Assembly: GCA_030141605.1 (NCBI GenBank)
Contig: JAQGDQ010000772.1
Location: forward strand, 1 to 64,000
DNA: 64,000 nt
Direction: 5' to 3'
Source of the DNA: Tubiluchus corallicola
Taxonomy: Eukaryota > Priapulida > Priapulimorpha > Priapulimorphida > Tubiluchidae
Made by a program: the position numbers and the translations under genes. This document shows positions 34,340 to 48,960 of the stretch, in pieces (the stretch's first letter is position 1; every line of letters starts with the position of its first letter). The notes under the pieces were generated by a model. It made no database searches. It saw only the letters and a program-made list of their open reading frames with translations, and was not told where the DNA came from.

Positions 34340-35315
34340 TCAAAATCGTAATTACATATTATGTTTTCCTTTCTCAACTTTCAGGTTTATTGCTCTTATA
34401 CCATTGCTATTATTACATCATTTACTTCATCCTTATTTACATTAAGTTATCTACAGAAGCATGCATAACTATAATCATTTTTTCATTTAAGTAAGGTGAG
34501 TGTGTTAATGACCGTATGGTCGTACACTCACCTCGCACTACTCAAATTATTACATCATTTACTTCATCCTTATTTACATTAAGTTATCTACAGAAGCATG
34601 CATAACTATAATCATTTTTTCATTTAAGTAAGGTGAGTGTGTTAATGACCGTATGGTCGTACACTCACCTCGCACTACTCAAATTATTACATCATTTACT
34701 TCATCCTTATTTACATTAAGTTATCTACAGAAGCACGCATAACTATAATAATTCATTTAAGTAAGGTGAGTGTGTTAATGACCGTATGGTCGTACACTCA
34801 CCTCGCACTACTCAAATTATTACATCATTTACTTCATCCTTATTTACATTAAGTTATCTACAGAAGCATGCATAACTATAATCGTTTTTTCATTTAAGTA
34901 AGGTGAGTGTGTTAATGACCGTATGGTCGTACACTCACCTCGCACTACTCAAATTATTACATCATTTACTTCATCCTTATTTACATTAAGTTATCTACAG
35001 AAGCATGCATAACTATAATCATTTTTTCATTTAAGTAAGGTGAGTGTGTTAATGACCGTATGGTCGTACACTCAACTCGCACTACTCAAATTATTACATC
35101 ATTTACTTCATCCTTATTTATATTAAGTTATCTACAGAAGCATGCATAACTATAATCATTTTTTCATTTAAGTAAGGTGAGTGTGTTAATGACCGTACGG
35201 TCGTACACTCACCTCGCACTAGTCAAATCATTTTATTTAAAGTTTATTAATGTGTTTGATATTGTATTTTGATGTGTGAAAATAAATTCATAGTTCATAG
35301 TTATATAACTTTCAG
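34340..35315. mobile_element. dispersed element K with central 137-bp unit in 6 tandem copies
   Basis: The flanks match the single-unit copy at 45490-45775: AATCGTAATTACATATTATG on the left, and TATTGTATTTTGATGTGTGA plus TTCATAGTTCATAG on the right. The middle 137-bp unit (starts 34411, 34548 and 34685, period exact) occurs about six times here. Each unit has a hairpin: AGGTGAGTGT pairs with ACACTCACCT, and inside it GACC pairs with GGTC; the last unit has a perfect GACCGTACGGTC. The short 3' tail repeat resembles a non-LTR retroelement tail, so K may be a LINE 3'UTR or SINE. Confidence 0.88.
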
Positions 35316-37899
35316 TGTTATTTAAAGCCTGCATGGGTTCGTCCCAACTCGGAGACACTTATATTCCGCAAGAGGACGCTACTGAATGTATAGCAATACT
35401 AAAAGTCAAACAGTTTTTCTCTATAAATGCACAACGCAACACAAAACAAACATAAACGTCATCACGGCGTGCGTGGGAATCTGCATTGAGAAAATCGTTT
35501 TTTTTTCGTTAATAAATATTGCACGCTTCCCCCTAAGTACAATGTTTTCAAAAGGAACTGCATTCAGCATGCCGTTTCCATGGAAACCTGAAATCATGTG
35601 ATCAACAATCGCTGCTATTTTAATCAGTTGATTACGTACAATGGGAAGCCCAGGAATCATTAGATCGTGGAACTTCTGACCAAAAAAGCTTGTTCATAGT
35701 AAAAATAAAACGTTATTTAGAACAAAGTAAACAAAGGCATCGCAAAAAACTTTGCGTATAAATACACGCATCATCAATAATACGCGAACATTCTACCTAG
35801 TCCTCATTTATAACACAAAGCCCGTAACATCTAGCCTACTGTTTGTCTGTTTATCTAACGCAAAGCCAGCAGCAGCAGCTTTTACTGAATTAAAATTATA
35901 GGCAGAGTACAATGGAATGACGTCACAACAATGGCATTGCGTAAGCAGTTTTCTAAGCGAAAACTGCCGAAAATAGAATATGTAATTAACTCGCCAGTAC
36001 TCCTCTCAGTGGACCTGCCCTAAAATATAGCCCACATCATCATGTAGCCCCGTTCTTCCTCTTTCTGATGAGCCATATATCTCCTTCCGAGAGTCCCACC
36101 AGGCGCTGCTAGAACGTTTTTTCCGCAGACTGTTTGGTCAAAATTTCGAAAAAATCGTAAATCGTAAAATCGTTTGCCAAAAAAAACATTTAGGATGATA
36201 TTAAAAACCCATCAAAAGACCGAACTGATGGATCAGTTGATTACAAACAATGGGAAGACCTGCTTGCCAAAAAAAGGACTTACAATGATCCGTTACTACA
36301 GAAGAGAGTCCACAGTCATTAACTAATCAATTCATATTATTATCTCAAGATTTCATAGAAAATGTTCACAAGTTACAGAATTTGGAATTAGCATTTCATT
36401 TTAAATCATCAAAAAAAATGAAATCATTTAACAAACAAGGACCTAAATTTACAACTCTGGATGGCACATCTAGTCCACAAAGTTTGTAATAAAATACTGC
36501 TATTTAAATAATTATAGTTTATCAATCAATTAGCCATCACTTATTTTATTGACTATAATTTTGTCAGTATTTTTGGAGAAACAAAAGAAAAACCAATAAA
36601 GATTAAGTTTAACTATCAAACAAATGAAATTCGATACAATAAAAACCACTAACAAGGTGTAAATACAACCAACTCATATCACATATACAACCAACTTTCT
36701 TGCCATCTGTTCAGACTTCACTAAAAAGCTTCAACATGCTCACAAAAAAGAACAAATGCCATCTCTCCTAGGCTGCAACTAAAAGTGTGATTGCAAGACG
36801 TCTATCATAGATTTCAAGAGCATTTCATACAAAACCTAAAATGAGGCACAAAAGTTCACCACCAGAAAAACCAGTATGGTTATTGGTCTAGGGCCAATTG
36901 GTAAATGAATCTTGTACCATGAAAAACTGGCAGCTCTATTCTTATTCTAAACAGTTAGAGACAATAGACTGCAACAGTAACAAAACTGAAGCACTTCTTA
37001 AGCAAATCCTGAAGGACGAGTAATTTTGTGTTTTCGGTAGTGATCAGTTTGGCTGCGCAACTGTTTTTTGTTGCGTAATACATTGCACCTGTTCGTTATG
37101 TGGCACTTATATAAAACCTGCCCTCAATAACTGCCTGTGGTGTGTTATAAAATGCGCCCTTTACATGAATATGAAAGTATACACATTTTCCGAGGAGAAT
37201 AAGATTTTTTTATAAAATGTGACGCCCTCAAACTTCGGCACCCTAGGCTGTTGCTTAATTAGCCCATTGGTTAATACGCCCCTGTGCAATTTACATAGGT
37301 TGCACACGAAGGCTGAGAAATAATTTCACATACAGATGTCAGAGAAGTGTTGTTAAACTCACTCTCTACATGATCTTGTGTTTCCTGTAGTGATCATAAC
37401 CATTTTGATTTAAAAGCAGTGAAAAATTTTTATATATGAACTTATAGATTTGTTCTTCCGTGTTCACACGAGAAAAGGACACCGTGAACTACAGAATGCG
37501 ACTCTCTTGGCCTCTGTTCACACTTCACAGCGTCGTTAGTCATCTTACAGTAGCATGGCTTTAGAACTGCTGTAGCTCAGTTGTTACTATGAAATATTCT
37601 TCTAATATTATATTCTCCTTGGTCATTTGTAGATACACAATGTTTGTTTTGTTGTCACTAATAATCTTGTTCAGCTCTGCTATTTTGCTGACTCTAACCT
37701 AGTCTAGTTTCTCAATGCGAATTTGTGAAGCTACATTACGCCATCGCCGTTTTGTTCTTTGGAGGTTTTACTAAATGAAGCCAGTACACAGGCCCACCTT
37801 GTTCTCTGAGCTGTTTATTTTGTCACGTCCCGACATGGATCAAAAAACCCCAGATCTGGTTTTCCAGGATTCAGCAGTCATATTCTTATTCTTTTATCT
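35316..37899. other. non-coding stretch, nothing recognised
   Basis: AT-rich presumed intron. Two partial repeats of the words CAGTTGATTAC and AATGGGAAG lie near 35627 and 36236. No gene is supported. Confidence 0.3.
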
Positions 37900-38105
37900 T
37901 CATCCTCCGCCTCCTCCTGATCTTCCTCATCATCCTCACCATCCTCATCATCACCACCGCCACCATCATCATCATCATCATTGTTCCTTGGAAGTTTTAC
38001 CGACTGGCTCTAGTCCTCACTACATTCACAATTTTGCTAACGTGAAGATTTGGCGTCCTCATCTGCTAAAGTTATGGATAATTATTATTATTATTATTAT
38101 GGATA
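37900..38105. repeat. CCT/CAT microsatellite-like tract and (ATT)n run
   Basis: An imperfect CCT, CAT, CCA-rich tract at about 37900-37985 is followed by a (TTA)n run at about 38082-38103. The 131-codon frame over it (poly-Pro and poly-His) is a compositional by-product. Confidence 0.85.
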
Positions 38106-40006
38106 ATGAGAGCATCCAACATACAGTCCAATGCTTCTGCGAAATCGTTGGAAAACTGCTAAATGATTAATTCGCTTGAGCACTCCATAGATCTCCGTCG
38201 GTAATGATGTTCAATATTACCCTTGGGCATAGCTGGCTTTCACCGACGACTAATTTTCATAGATCACCTAAGGTGGAAAGCATCTGGAATACATGGGATA
38301 ATCCGTTTTCTATCTTAGAAATGAAATTCTGCATTGAAGAATTTTGCGAGTAGCAAAATCGCCCAATAAACAGGACATGGAAAAATAGGTTCGCCAATGA
38401 ATGCACTCACATCTAAACATTCTAAACACAGTTTTCTAGAACTGTTACTTTATAGTTAGTCAGCTCTCAAGCAGTTGAAAGTACTCACTTCCATGCTACT
38501 GGTTTCGAATAACAATGACACAATACCTGAATATTCTTCAATCATAGTATACGACTAACAATTTAACTCATAACAACTGCTAACAAGGCCATTAAAATAA
38601 TGTGATCATTTTATATACTGCCTGTGCTTCATTAAGCTCTACCTAGAATTTCTACACTGAGTGGCAGAACAAAAAAAAAACATGGAAATATAATTACTGT
38701 CTTCCGGTACTAATTACTTATCAATTTCCTTAATTTAGTGACATCTCAGCTGCAGCTCCAACATTTGCACTAATTTCACACAAGAAAGGCCTTGTACCTT
38801 GAGGTTCCGTTTCATGTCTCATCGGCTACATATTTTAATCATCTTTTTCGTGTAGCTCTGTTTACCTAATAATTCTGCTGAACTTGTGTTTTGTGAGAAT
38901 GCTCACAGGACCATCAAAACTGAAAGTCTTTGAAAACATCAATACCTTGGGTAGAGAATTATTCATTTCAAACTTGCGAGACCTCATTCTGTATTATATC
39001 ATAGCTTTCAAAACAAACGAACCACATGGTATGGCGGTTGTCCGTTTAGAAAACGAATCTATGACCCTAATTGTTTAATTTAACAAATTTATCCAATTTT
39101 CTAAGTTCGCTCGCTTATAATTTGTCAAAAAATACGTAGATACTCTTACGCACCAATTCAACAGTCAATCGGTTAAATCATAAATTATCCTATCACAGTT
39201 GAGGATCAGAGCAAATAAATTATTAAACCTCATCTACTATAACATGATTACCATAGCAGTATCATTCAGCAAGCTGTACACGCATGTATATTGTAAGTAT
39301 ATATATATATATACTACTACCTACTACTAAGAAACCTACTTAAAGGCTTCTGAATTTCAAAATAAAAAATAGTTCACAACTTCGCATAATTATATTTAAA
39401 GAGAATGAAAAAATATAATGTTACTTCACCCAGACTGACAATTATTGACAGTTTTGTATTTGTCTTAATAAGACACTAATGGCTTAGTATTTACAGTGAA
39501 AACATTCAAACAGACATGAAACTCTTTAACACGTTCTAAATATCTTAAATTCTCTAGCTTTCCACCTGCTGATACTGAATGTTGATATTATACATGCTAA
39601 CCTGCTGCGTAGTGCATAGAATGCATATGTTCAAGGGCTGGTGGTCTGAAATCGTTTTGATGAGCAACACAACAAATGAAGGTTGAAAAAATACGAATGA
39701 TCACATTGCTTAAATGAAAAAATTAAAGCTGTAATGATATTCTATTGTTAAGCTATAGAAGAAACCCATCCCAGCCATTCAGTGTTAATAATAGGCCAAA
39801 CTATTGAAACCTTTCAGTGCTCTGAACTGTATAAAAAGCCCTTATAAAAGCAATTTTAACAGTTTTATCATTTCTGCCACAAAAAAATTTAGAAACTTAC
39901 ATTGTTGTTTTGTTAAACATGTAATAACGAAAATAATTTAATAATCTAACAAAAAGTGAACAGTTTCAATTACTGTAAGGTTGTTAGCTCTCCATAAAGC
40001 TGCTTT
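38106..40006. other. non-coding presumed intron, nothing recognised
   Basis: AT-rich, with a short (TA)n near 39300. No exon or transposon end is recognised. Confidence 0.3.
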
Positions 40007-40014
40007 GCTTAAAG

Positions 40015-40499
40015 AACAAGACAACACTTTACTTACATAAAGCTAAAAAAATGCTTCTTGAAATTTTGTATCACCTACAATCCTACATGCTGTCTTACTG
40101 CACACAGGGCTTGTGTCAGCAGCAATGCTGTAAAAAACTTTAAAATTTAAACTCTCCTGATGATTGTTAGGAGCAGCCATTCTGAGTTTGAAACGAGTTT
40201 TAACATTGCGTAAAGGCAGAAAAAATAATGACAGCATACGTAGCACAGTCTTCAATAACTAAACAAAAGTATAAATTAAATTATTTTGTCAACAAATTTA
40301 TGAATATGTTTTTAGTGAGTCAATGCTGCACAATGGAAATGTGAATCGGGACATTTTACCCCGATGGCGCAAACCTTTTAAATTACGAAGAATTTCATTT
40401 TCTAGTTACAGAAGTCTTTCAAAGAGCGAAGCATAACGCAAAGTAATATAACTTTGTACTTTTTTGGGATATACTTTAAAATTGTTTAAAGCTTCTTGC
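40015..40499 (-). mobile_element. MITE-like element, family J copy 2, next to CaMKII exon 3
   Basis: Flanked by GCTTAAAG (40007-40014) and CCTTAAAG (40500-40507), 7 of 8 identical. The inside resembles copies J1 and J3: ACTTACATAAAGCT, the CAGGGCTTGTGTC block, and AAAGTAATATAA near the right end. It lies in CaMKII intron 3, about 113 bp downstream of the exon 3 donor. Confidence 0.75.
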
Positions 40500-40612
40500 C
40501 CTTAAAGAGAATCGCAATTGTGTCCTAAAACCCGCTTAGATGACTATTTTGTATACTTGCACGTTTTTTGTGTACTTTCCTTAAAAATCATCTGTTATTC
40601 TGATGAACTTAC

Positions 40613-40672
40613 CAATATTAGGATGCTTTAACTGTCGACAAATCCTAGCTTCCCGTTCCAACTTTTGATGAT
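40613..40672 (-). CDS. CAMK2: CaMKII, coding exon 3 (60 nt)
   Basis: Codes for [19 protein letters not shown], the alpha-C helix region of the CaMKII catalytic domain. It contains the Glu (E57 by the numbering used here) that pairs with the ATP-site Lys, 18 residues upstream. The acceptor is ...TTTCAG before AT, and the donor is GTAAGT after ATTG. Exon length is 60 nt. The phase continues from exon 2: its final G joins AT to make Asp. From memory, vertebrate CAMK2 genes also have a 60-nt exon at this point. The DHQKL form is chordate-like. The next exon (expected to start with codons for V-R-L-H) was not found to the left within this window. Confidence 0.97.
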
Positions 40673-42569
40673 CTGAAATGTATAATCACATCCCACATAA
40701 CAATATGAACACTAAATAGCAAAATTTATAGCAATTTCGTGCAAAGTACATGTAAAAAACGGCACTTAAAGATGTGCCAATCACTTCGGCAATCATATAC
40801 GGATGTTACCTCAGACTTTCATCATAAATTTAAATTGTACTGTACATTTCATTAAGAGACCATACGATTGGAGTCAGTTAGAGACATCAGAGGTGACTTT
40901 AGTCTACAGTCACTTCGTAAATTCTGTGATTTGTTTCATGTTTTGTGAAAACCAGTATAAAATATACCAGTATATCTTATATAATATATAAACCAGTATA
41001 TATGTAAGTATATATATAAACCAGTATATATATTTAGTATGTATGTACATCTAATGTGAGTGGTAGATGTAAACATGGCAAGAAAAATATTTTAGTGAGT
41101 TCAAATAAATGTGAAACAGCAAACTGATTTATTTGACTAACTATTGGTAACAAAGTATTGTGCAAATAATTAGCGTTGGGATGACAAGAATTTACGTGAG
41201 TGAATAAGTTTGTGAGTGATAAGTTTATTGGTAATAATAGACCTACTTCAATATTCAGTAAATTGTGTCTAACAGCAAACACAATTAAATGTGCAGCACT
41301 TAGCTGAATATCTTGAATTATCCCCCAACTCTGGAGACCGAATATCAGTACAATCATATCCCAAATGCACCAAGCATATTAGAATATTGGAGTTATTAAA
41401 CTAAAATGTATCATAAATAAAATATTTACAACCTACCATATACATGAACACTCAAATCAATTCAACTATACACATCAACAATGTATTACTTCATCATCAT
41501 AATGTATTTAAAGTAGGAAACATTATTTGAAACCCAAATGCTTAATTGGTTATAATCGTCAACCTCAACTACATGATGATTATTTAATGGCAATGGTGAA
41601 ATGTAAACTTTTTTGTTCTTTTTTTCTCATTATTTGGACGTGTTTATAATGTTGCAAGCAATTAAACAAGTTTCACTTCTGGTTCTTGCCATTTATTATC
41701 TGCACGCTGTCATATAATTACTATTATTAATATCTATTTTTTCCCAGTGTTTCTTGATATTGTATTTGTATTTACACTTCCAAATGAATAAATTTATTAT
41801 TACTACAACTGCAATTTATTAAAAAATAATAACAATTTGGTCTTATTGAACTGAATTTAATAAGCCATTGACTGACTGAATCACTGAACGCTAATAAATA
41901 TGTCGTAACACGGACTATTATTTCATTCCGATCACAAAATATTCAAATTCGTATTGCGTGATTATGTGGTCAATAAAACAATAAAGCATATATTATATGC
42001 CGATGTACCTAATACGTGTTTAACGTATGCTCATGTTACTCTCATATATTCTGTACACATGCGGTTATGCTTAATCATGGCAAACCATGGCGGGGCATGA
42101 TTATCCAAACCTACGTATTCAATTAACATGAGAGCTAACTAGCTGCTTGATTAATTGCAGATATGAGAACTGGACAGTCATTAAGCTAGAAGCCATAATT
42201 GAGCTTTCATCAAAACCGCAGCTCATGCAGCACACAGTCTGTTGCCAACCAACTGCATACAGACGGAACTTATTGATGTTTTTCTGATGTTATTAGACTG
42301 CGCTGACGTGAATGACATGACGCAGAAGTGATATGTTACAAAAATAGGAATACTTTCTGGTTTAATAGCAAAACGATAAACACTGAGTCGTCGCAGTTTA
42401 TTGGCTAGGTTTAATGGCTACATACACACTTCGGTCCTACAGTTTTTATTTTTGTTTCCAAGAAAACATTCGTATAATAATTCAATTTTCATTCGTCTTA
42501 AATGCAAAATCTGATAATTTTTAATTACCTGGTACATGCGCATTAACTAATTAATTATATTAGTAACAA

Positions 42570-42757
42570 TTCTGAGAGGGTGGCTGACCTCGATAACTTA
42601 TAGTTCTTTCGCCCCACCATTTCACCACTAATCAATAATTACTTTTGCACTTTGTAATATTATTGTATGTTGTGCAGATTTATAAATCTCTTAGTTATGT
42701 ATTTTGCTATTTTAAAAATGGTGATAAACTAATAAACTTACTTACTTACTTACTTAC
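42570..42757 (+). mobile_element. non-LTR retrotransposon 3'UTR with (ACTT)n tail
   Basis: GAGGGTGGCTGACCTCGATAA resembles the 3'UTR of the CR1/L2-like element at 56.0 kb (GAGAAGAGTAGCTGACTCGA), and the stretch ends in a run of ACTT repeats at 42737-42757. No ORF remains. It is interpreted as a severely 5'-truncated LINE copy. Confidence 0.6.
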
Positions 42758-43228
42758 TGGACAGGTTTTGTTTTGTTTAATGAGAAAAATTAAATTCTTA
42801 AAGGCCAAAACAGATTTGTATGTTTCATTGAGCCAACAGAAATAACATTGTCTCAAACAGCGTGGTAATATTCCCGTCCCTACGAAAATAAAACTCAGTG
42901 CACTCAACAGTAAAATTAATACATATTAAGTAATCCTTTAAAAAATTAACTAGCTCATATAATAATGACCACATCTATATATCTCAGCAGAATTCATGGA
43001 TTAATAATTTTTCTTGAAAAGAAGCATACAAACATCATCAATAAACTTACTAAAAAATGATAATAAGTGAAAGGTTGGCAAAATTTTTGTAATTTAACGA
43101 AAACATTTTACAATAAAATGACATGTTTTAGAAATCTTATTGACAAGATTATTATTAACAAGGGTATAAACACACAAAAAATATTAAGCCAAACTCGAAA
43201 AACTCGAAACATTCAAAGAAATGTGAAA

Positions 43229-43305
43229 AACTGGAACACAGTCTGAATTTGATCAGGGATCTTAAGTTTACAAGGCCGATACCATAACCATTAGGCCACC
43301 ATGTT
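43229..43305 (-). tRNA. tRNA-derived sequence (pseudogene or SINE head)
   Basis: The minus strand reads GGTGGCCTAATGGTTATGGT (a perfect A-box, TGGCCTAATGG), then an anticodon-arm-like CGGCCTTGTAAACTTAAG with a TGT triplet in the loop, and a degraded B-box (TGATCAAATTC). The acceptor stem does not pair well. It is most likely a SINE head or dead tRNA copy rather than a working tRNA-Thr. Confidence 0.6.
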
Positions 43306-45469
<2,164 letters not shown>

Positions 45470-45489
45470 CATGTTAAGATGTTAATGGT

Positions 45490-45775
45490 ATATCAAAATC
45501 GTAATTACATATTATGTTTTCCTTATGTTTCCTTGCTATTATTAAATCATTTACCTTATTACATCAATTTCATTAAGTCATCTACAAAAGCACGCATAAC
45601 TTTAATAATTTTTTCATTTTCATTTAAGTAAGGTGAGTGTGTTAATGACCGCATGGTCGTACACTCACCTCACACTACTCAAATCATTTTATTTATTGTT
45701 TATTTATGTGTACAATATTGTATTTTGATGTGTGAAAAATCAATTCATAGTTCATGTTGTATATAATTTTCACTG
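45490..45775. mobile_element. dispersed element K, single-unit copy
   Basis: Same left and right flanks as 34340-35315, but with only one copy of the central unit and its AGGTGAGTGT ... ACACTCACCT hairpin (inner GACCGCATGGTC). It ends about 105 bp from the CaMKII exon 2 donor, inside intron 2. Confidence 0.88.
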
Positions 45776-45880
45776 TACATAGTTTGGCCAATTATTAGTC
45801 AAGCACTGTAACACTCTGTAAACTTTATGACAAACACAGTGCTTAAGTTATCATTTTAGCAAATTCGCTCCAACACTCAC

Positions 45881-45975
45881 CTCTGGCAGACAATTTCTTC
45901 GTGTTGATTATTTTTGCAGCAAATTCTAATCCTGTGGACTTTTGAACACATCTTCGTACTATTGAGAAAGCACCT
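45881..45975 (-). CDS. CAMK2: CaMKII, coding exon 2 (95 nt)
   Basis: Codes for [18 protein letters not shown] followed by [13 protein letters not shown]. This is the glycine-rich loop and the ATP-binding Lys (K39 by the start used here) of CaMKII, the Ca2+/calmodulin-activated Ser/Thr kinase of synapses and muscle. The acceptor is TTCTGCAG and the donor GTGAGT. The first base completes the Lys codon begun in exon 1, and the last G begins the Asp codon completed by exon 3. Vertebrate CAMK2 genes, as I recall, have a 95-nt exon here too. The sequence is almost identical to animal CaMKII, and no frameshift or stop is present. Confidence 0.98.
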
Positions 45976-48571
45976 CTGCAGAATAAAGAACGTTGTATCA
46001 AAAGATTTGAAAAACATACCAAATTCATAGTACAGCAATAAGCCTTTTCACAGTTCCAGCGATTGATGATGAACGCAAAAAGGTCAAAGGTTAAGTGTAC
46101 CAGACAACGCATTTGTGTTCACTTGACAACGTCTCGCAGCCCATGCTATTGTAATAGTAACAGTTCTAACATGTTTTAACAGCTAGCTAGAACCTTACCT
46201 AGTTCATTTTTTCTTGTTTCCAAGCAAGATCCTGCTAGTAAATCACTCTACACACAGAATAATAATGCATAATTAAGTAAAATCCACGTAAAACAACTGA
46301 AGTTACCGAACTGACATGACAGACTGCTTTGCTTTATTCACACGTCATGTGACAGTTGAAGTTAAGACGTATTGCTGTGGCACACTTGACTTTTGACCTA
46401 CAGCAACAGCGGGTGCGCACAACGAAACTGTGAGAAGGCTTATTAGCACACAATTAATGGACAAGTGGACATACATGCACGCAAGAGGGACATAATTTCA
46501 GATCAACAGTTTTTAGCAAATTATTATTAATATCAACAAAGTATTTAGCTGAGAAATCTCAGAATCTGACAATAATGTCTAAGTGTCATACTGATGCCGT
46601 TAGCCAAATATACTTTTAAGAAAGGGCAGCAGAAAAATTACAGAAACACAAATCGGGCATTTTCTTATAACTGTGCATATACACACATGACAAATATACA
46701 AAAGCAAAGTGTATCATTGGATAATAATTTACATTTACCTACGCGTTTACGAGTGTTTAGCTACGCAAACCTACCACATCCTACAAAACATGCATACAGC
46801 ATCCTTATTATGATTAAAAAGTTTTAACAGAAACTGCTATCTTTACAAGTATGCAAAACATTCTCCTGAAGCAAAACTAAAACGTGGTCATATGGAACAT
46901 AACTACCATCATTATTTCTTTATTTAATCTGGAAAATCTATAACATTGACAAAATTCGAAAACTTAGTCCAATATTTTAGCCATACAATGTTATGTATTA
47001 CTTTCGGTAAGAATGAAAGTTTAAATTTAATGAAATTTTCACAAGTGCCAGTTTTCAACACATTTTGCATCATTTACGGCAAGTACCAGTGTGCTTTGTT
47101 GCTAGAGTTACGAAAGCTTAATTAAGTTTCTACAATTTAATGGTATACATCAGGGGTGTGCAAATTGCGGCCCGCGAAGAGATTTGTCAACATAATGAAA
47201 GTGTGGCCCGGGCGATTAATTGAGTGTATCCAGCTGAAGTCTGTGCCACGATCCCAAAGATAGTGCGGGTAGTTTTTTCTACTAGATCGGATGCCATTAA
47301 CGCTTACAAGACGGTTGTAGCTTAATAACACTGTACTACACAGACTGTGTGATACACATTACTAATATGCATTGTATTGAAATTACCACTATCTGTCCTG
47401 AAAGTAGAAATATATGGTTTGTAATATAAATTTTAATAACTTCCAAAATAGTTTCTTGAGTGTAGTAGTAATGATGTACGCAGGTCGGATGCAAAAAATC
47501 GTTACTAGGCCTTTCTGTACTTGGCTCCTTGATCAAACTGCCTGTGACCCGCAGGATTTGCGGGAAAGTTTAATGTGGCCCAGCTAGTCAGATAATTTGC
47601 ACACGCCTGATTTACATGGTTTAATTAAAACATTGTTTCATGACATTCTTAATAGTCAGACAAAGTTTTCCTTTCTGAATTATTGTCTTGTATCACTACC
47701 ACAAATATATTTCAAACTTGGAAATTTATGTACAGTAGGCTAAATAAAAAAATAACTGCAATACAACCTTCTGCAAGCAAAGTACCTAATAAGTCTGTAA
47801 TGTGTTAACGTAAACCACCACATTACAGACATAACATACCATTAAATTACTGTTTACAGTTCATCTGTCATCACTACTAAAATTACCAATTTAATTAATT
47901 AGTTAGCATTCTTTCAATACATATTTTGCCTATTCAAATATACAGTACCGCATGAACCTATAAAGTTTATTTGCTTAAAATAAATAAATCCAACATGCGT
48001 GAATTCCTTTTATAACTCGGTGAGTAGTGTTCAAACTGTATGCCAAAACCAATGCTAACACTGGGTAAACATAATTAAAAGTATATAAAGTTGAGTCTAA
48101 GTAACAGGCAAAAAATTAATTTACTTTTACTAACTTAAAACCAGATTAGACTAAGTAAAAACATTTAAATGTATAAAAAATAAAACACTTAAATTCGTAT
48201 TTTATCGAAAATTAGTAAAATGCCATGAATGCTGTTTTTAACTGCATAGTGCACGTTCAGTTTCCATTCAACACCACAAATTATACATCATGTAGTTCTT
48301 ATCATTTAATTATTTTTTACCAAGCATAAAAAACGTCTCATGTAACACATTTAAAGATAACATTAAATGAACATGAACTACGCCGGCCTTTTCCCTATCT
48401 GTATAACTTCAAGTATTTTCTACATGAAGCCATTTGAGAAGCCATCGAGGAAAATTCTTCGACGACGAAACACTAGAAAAACTACGCAACTTGGATGTGC
48501 ATGCATCAAAATTGAAATATTCAACACAATGAGCTTCGACATACGCACAACACAAAAATACACCAACTCAC
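45976..48571 (-). other. CaMKII intron 1 (2596 bp)
   Basis: Bounded by the donor GTGAGT after exon 1 and the acceptor TTCTGCAG before exon 2. Apart from the hAT MITE at 47151-47609, I recognise nothing in it. Confidence 0.9.
47151..47609. mobile_element. hAT-type MITE, copy 2
   Basis: Ends CAGGGGTGTGCAAATTGCGG and AATTTGCACACGCCTG. The interior is highly similar to 33782-34251 except for a deletion of the duplicated GC-rich block at the left and an extra GCAGGATTTGCGGGA stretch at the right. The flanks GTATACAT (47143-47150) and ATTTACAT (47610-47617) match at 6 of 8. It lies in CaMKII intron 1. Confidence 0.9.
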
Positions 48572-48624
48572 TTTCCTAGTTCTTCTTTTAAATCGTAATT
48601 ATCACTAAATTTAGTCGTCGCCAT
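48572..48624 (-). CDS. CAMK2: CaMKII, coding exon 1 (53 nt from the family-like start)
   Basis: Codes for MATTKFSDNYDLKEELG plus two bases of the next Lys, the N-terminal lead and first beta strand of the CaMKII kinase domain. It is followed by donor GTGAGT. Three in-frame ATGs exist on the minus strand: 48648-48646, 48636-48634 and 48624-48622. A TAG lies directly before the first (48651-48649), so the protein could be up to 8 residues longer. The middle ATG has A at -3 and G at +4 and is the best initiation context. The last ATG gives the length usual in the family (about 17 residues before the Gly-rich loop). All choices keep the same kinase domain. Confidence 0.95.
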
Positions 48625-48960
48625 CTGTATAGCCATGTTCCGATTCATCTATCTTTGACATTTTCAGCGAGATCTCGTGAGTCGTGATAACCAGCGAGAT
48701 TTGTGAGGTCATCAGCGCTCAGCAACCGCAATCGTCTGCGCTCAGCCGCTCCAACGAGATTCTACTAAGAAGCCATCTAGTTTCGTACACAGAATCTGTA
48801 AATTCTGTACAGTTAGTAAATTGTAGCTCAGTTCAGTTCAGTTCCGGGCATTAAACCTTCTTGTATCAGGGTGAGCTTATAGGGAAAAAATCGCTACTTG
48901 GCTGAAAAAGAAAAAAGGCACTTGACGCATAATTATGTAAACTTGCTACGCCTTTTCATT
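48625..48960 (-). promoter_or_regulatory. CaMKII 5'UTR and probable promoter region
   Basis: Immediately upstream of the first exon, this region has more C, G and CpG than its surroundings. It carries repeated words CAGCGAGAT and GCGCTCAGC (48675-48760) and a short TCAGTTCAGTTCAGTTC run near 48832-48848. No clear TATA box in a defined position was identified. The function is inferred from position only, and a further non-coding first exon upstream is possible. Confidence 0.5.

Noticed and set aside
37775-38170. 131-codon frame with Pro- and His-rich runs
   Set aside because: Made by a CCT/CAT simple-sequence tract. No conserved flanks.
41034-41357. 107-codon minus-strand frame that starts somewhat like the end of a LINE polymerase (..FGLQSWG..)
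   Set aside because: Only a few residues fit the pattern, and the rest does not follow any ORF2 ending I know.
43229-43305. Functional tRNA-Thr gene
   Set aside because: The acceptor stem does not pair, the B-box is degraded, and no terminator T-run is placed correctly.
48367-48579. 70-codon plus-strand frame overlapping CaMKII exon 1
   Set aside because: Antisense shadow of the CaMKII exon and intron with no signature of its own.
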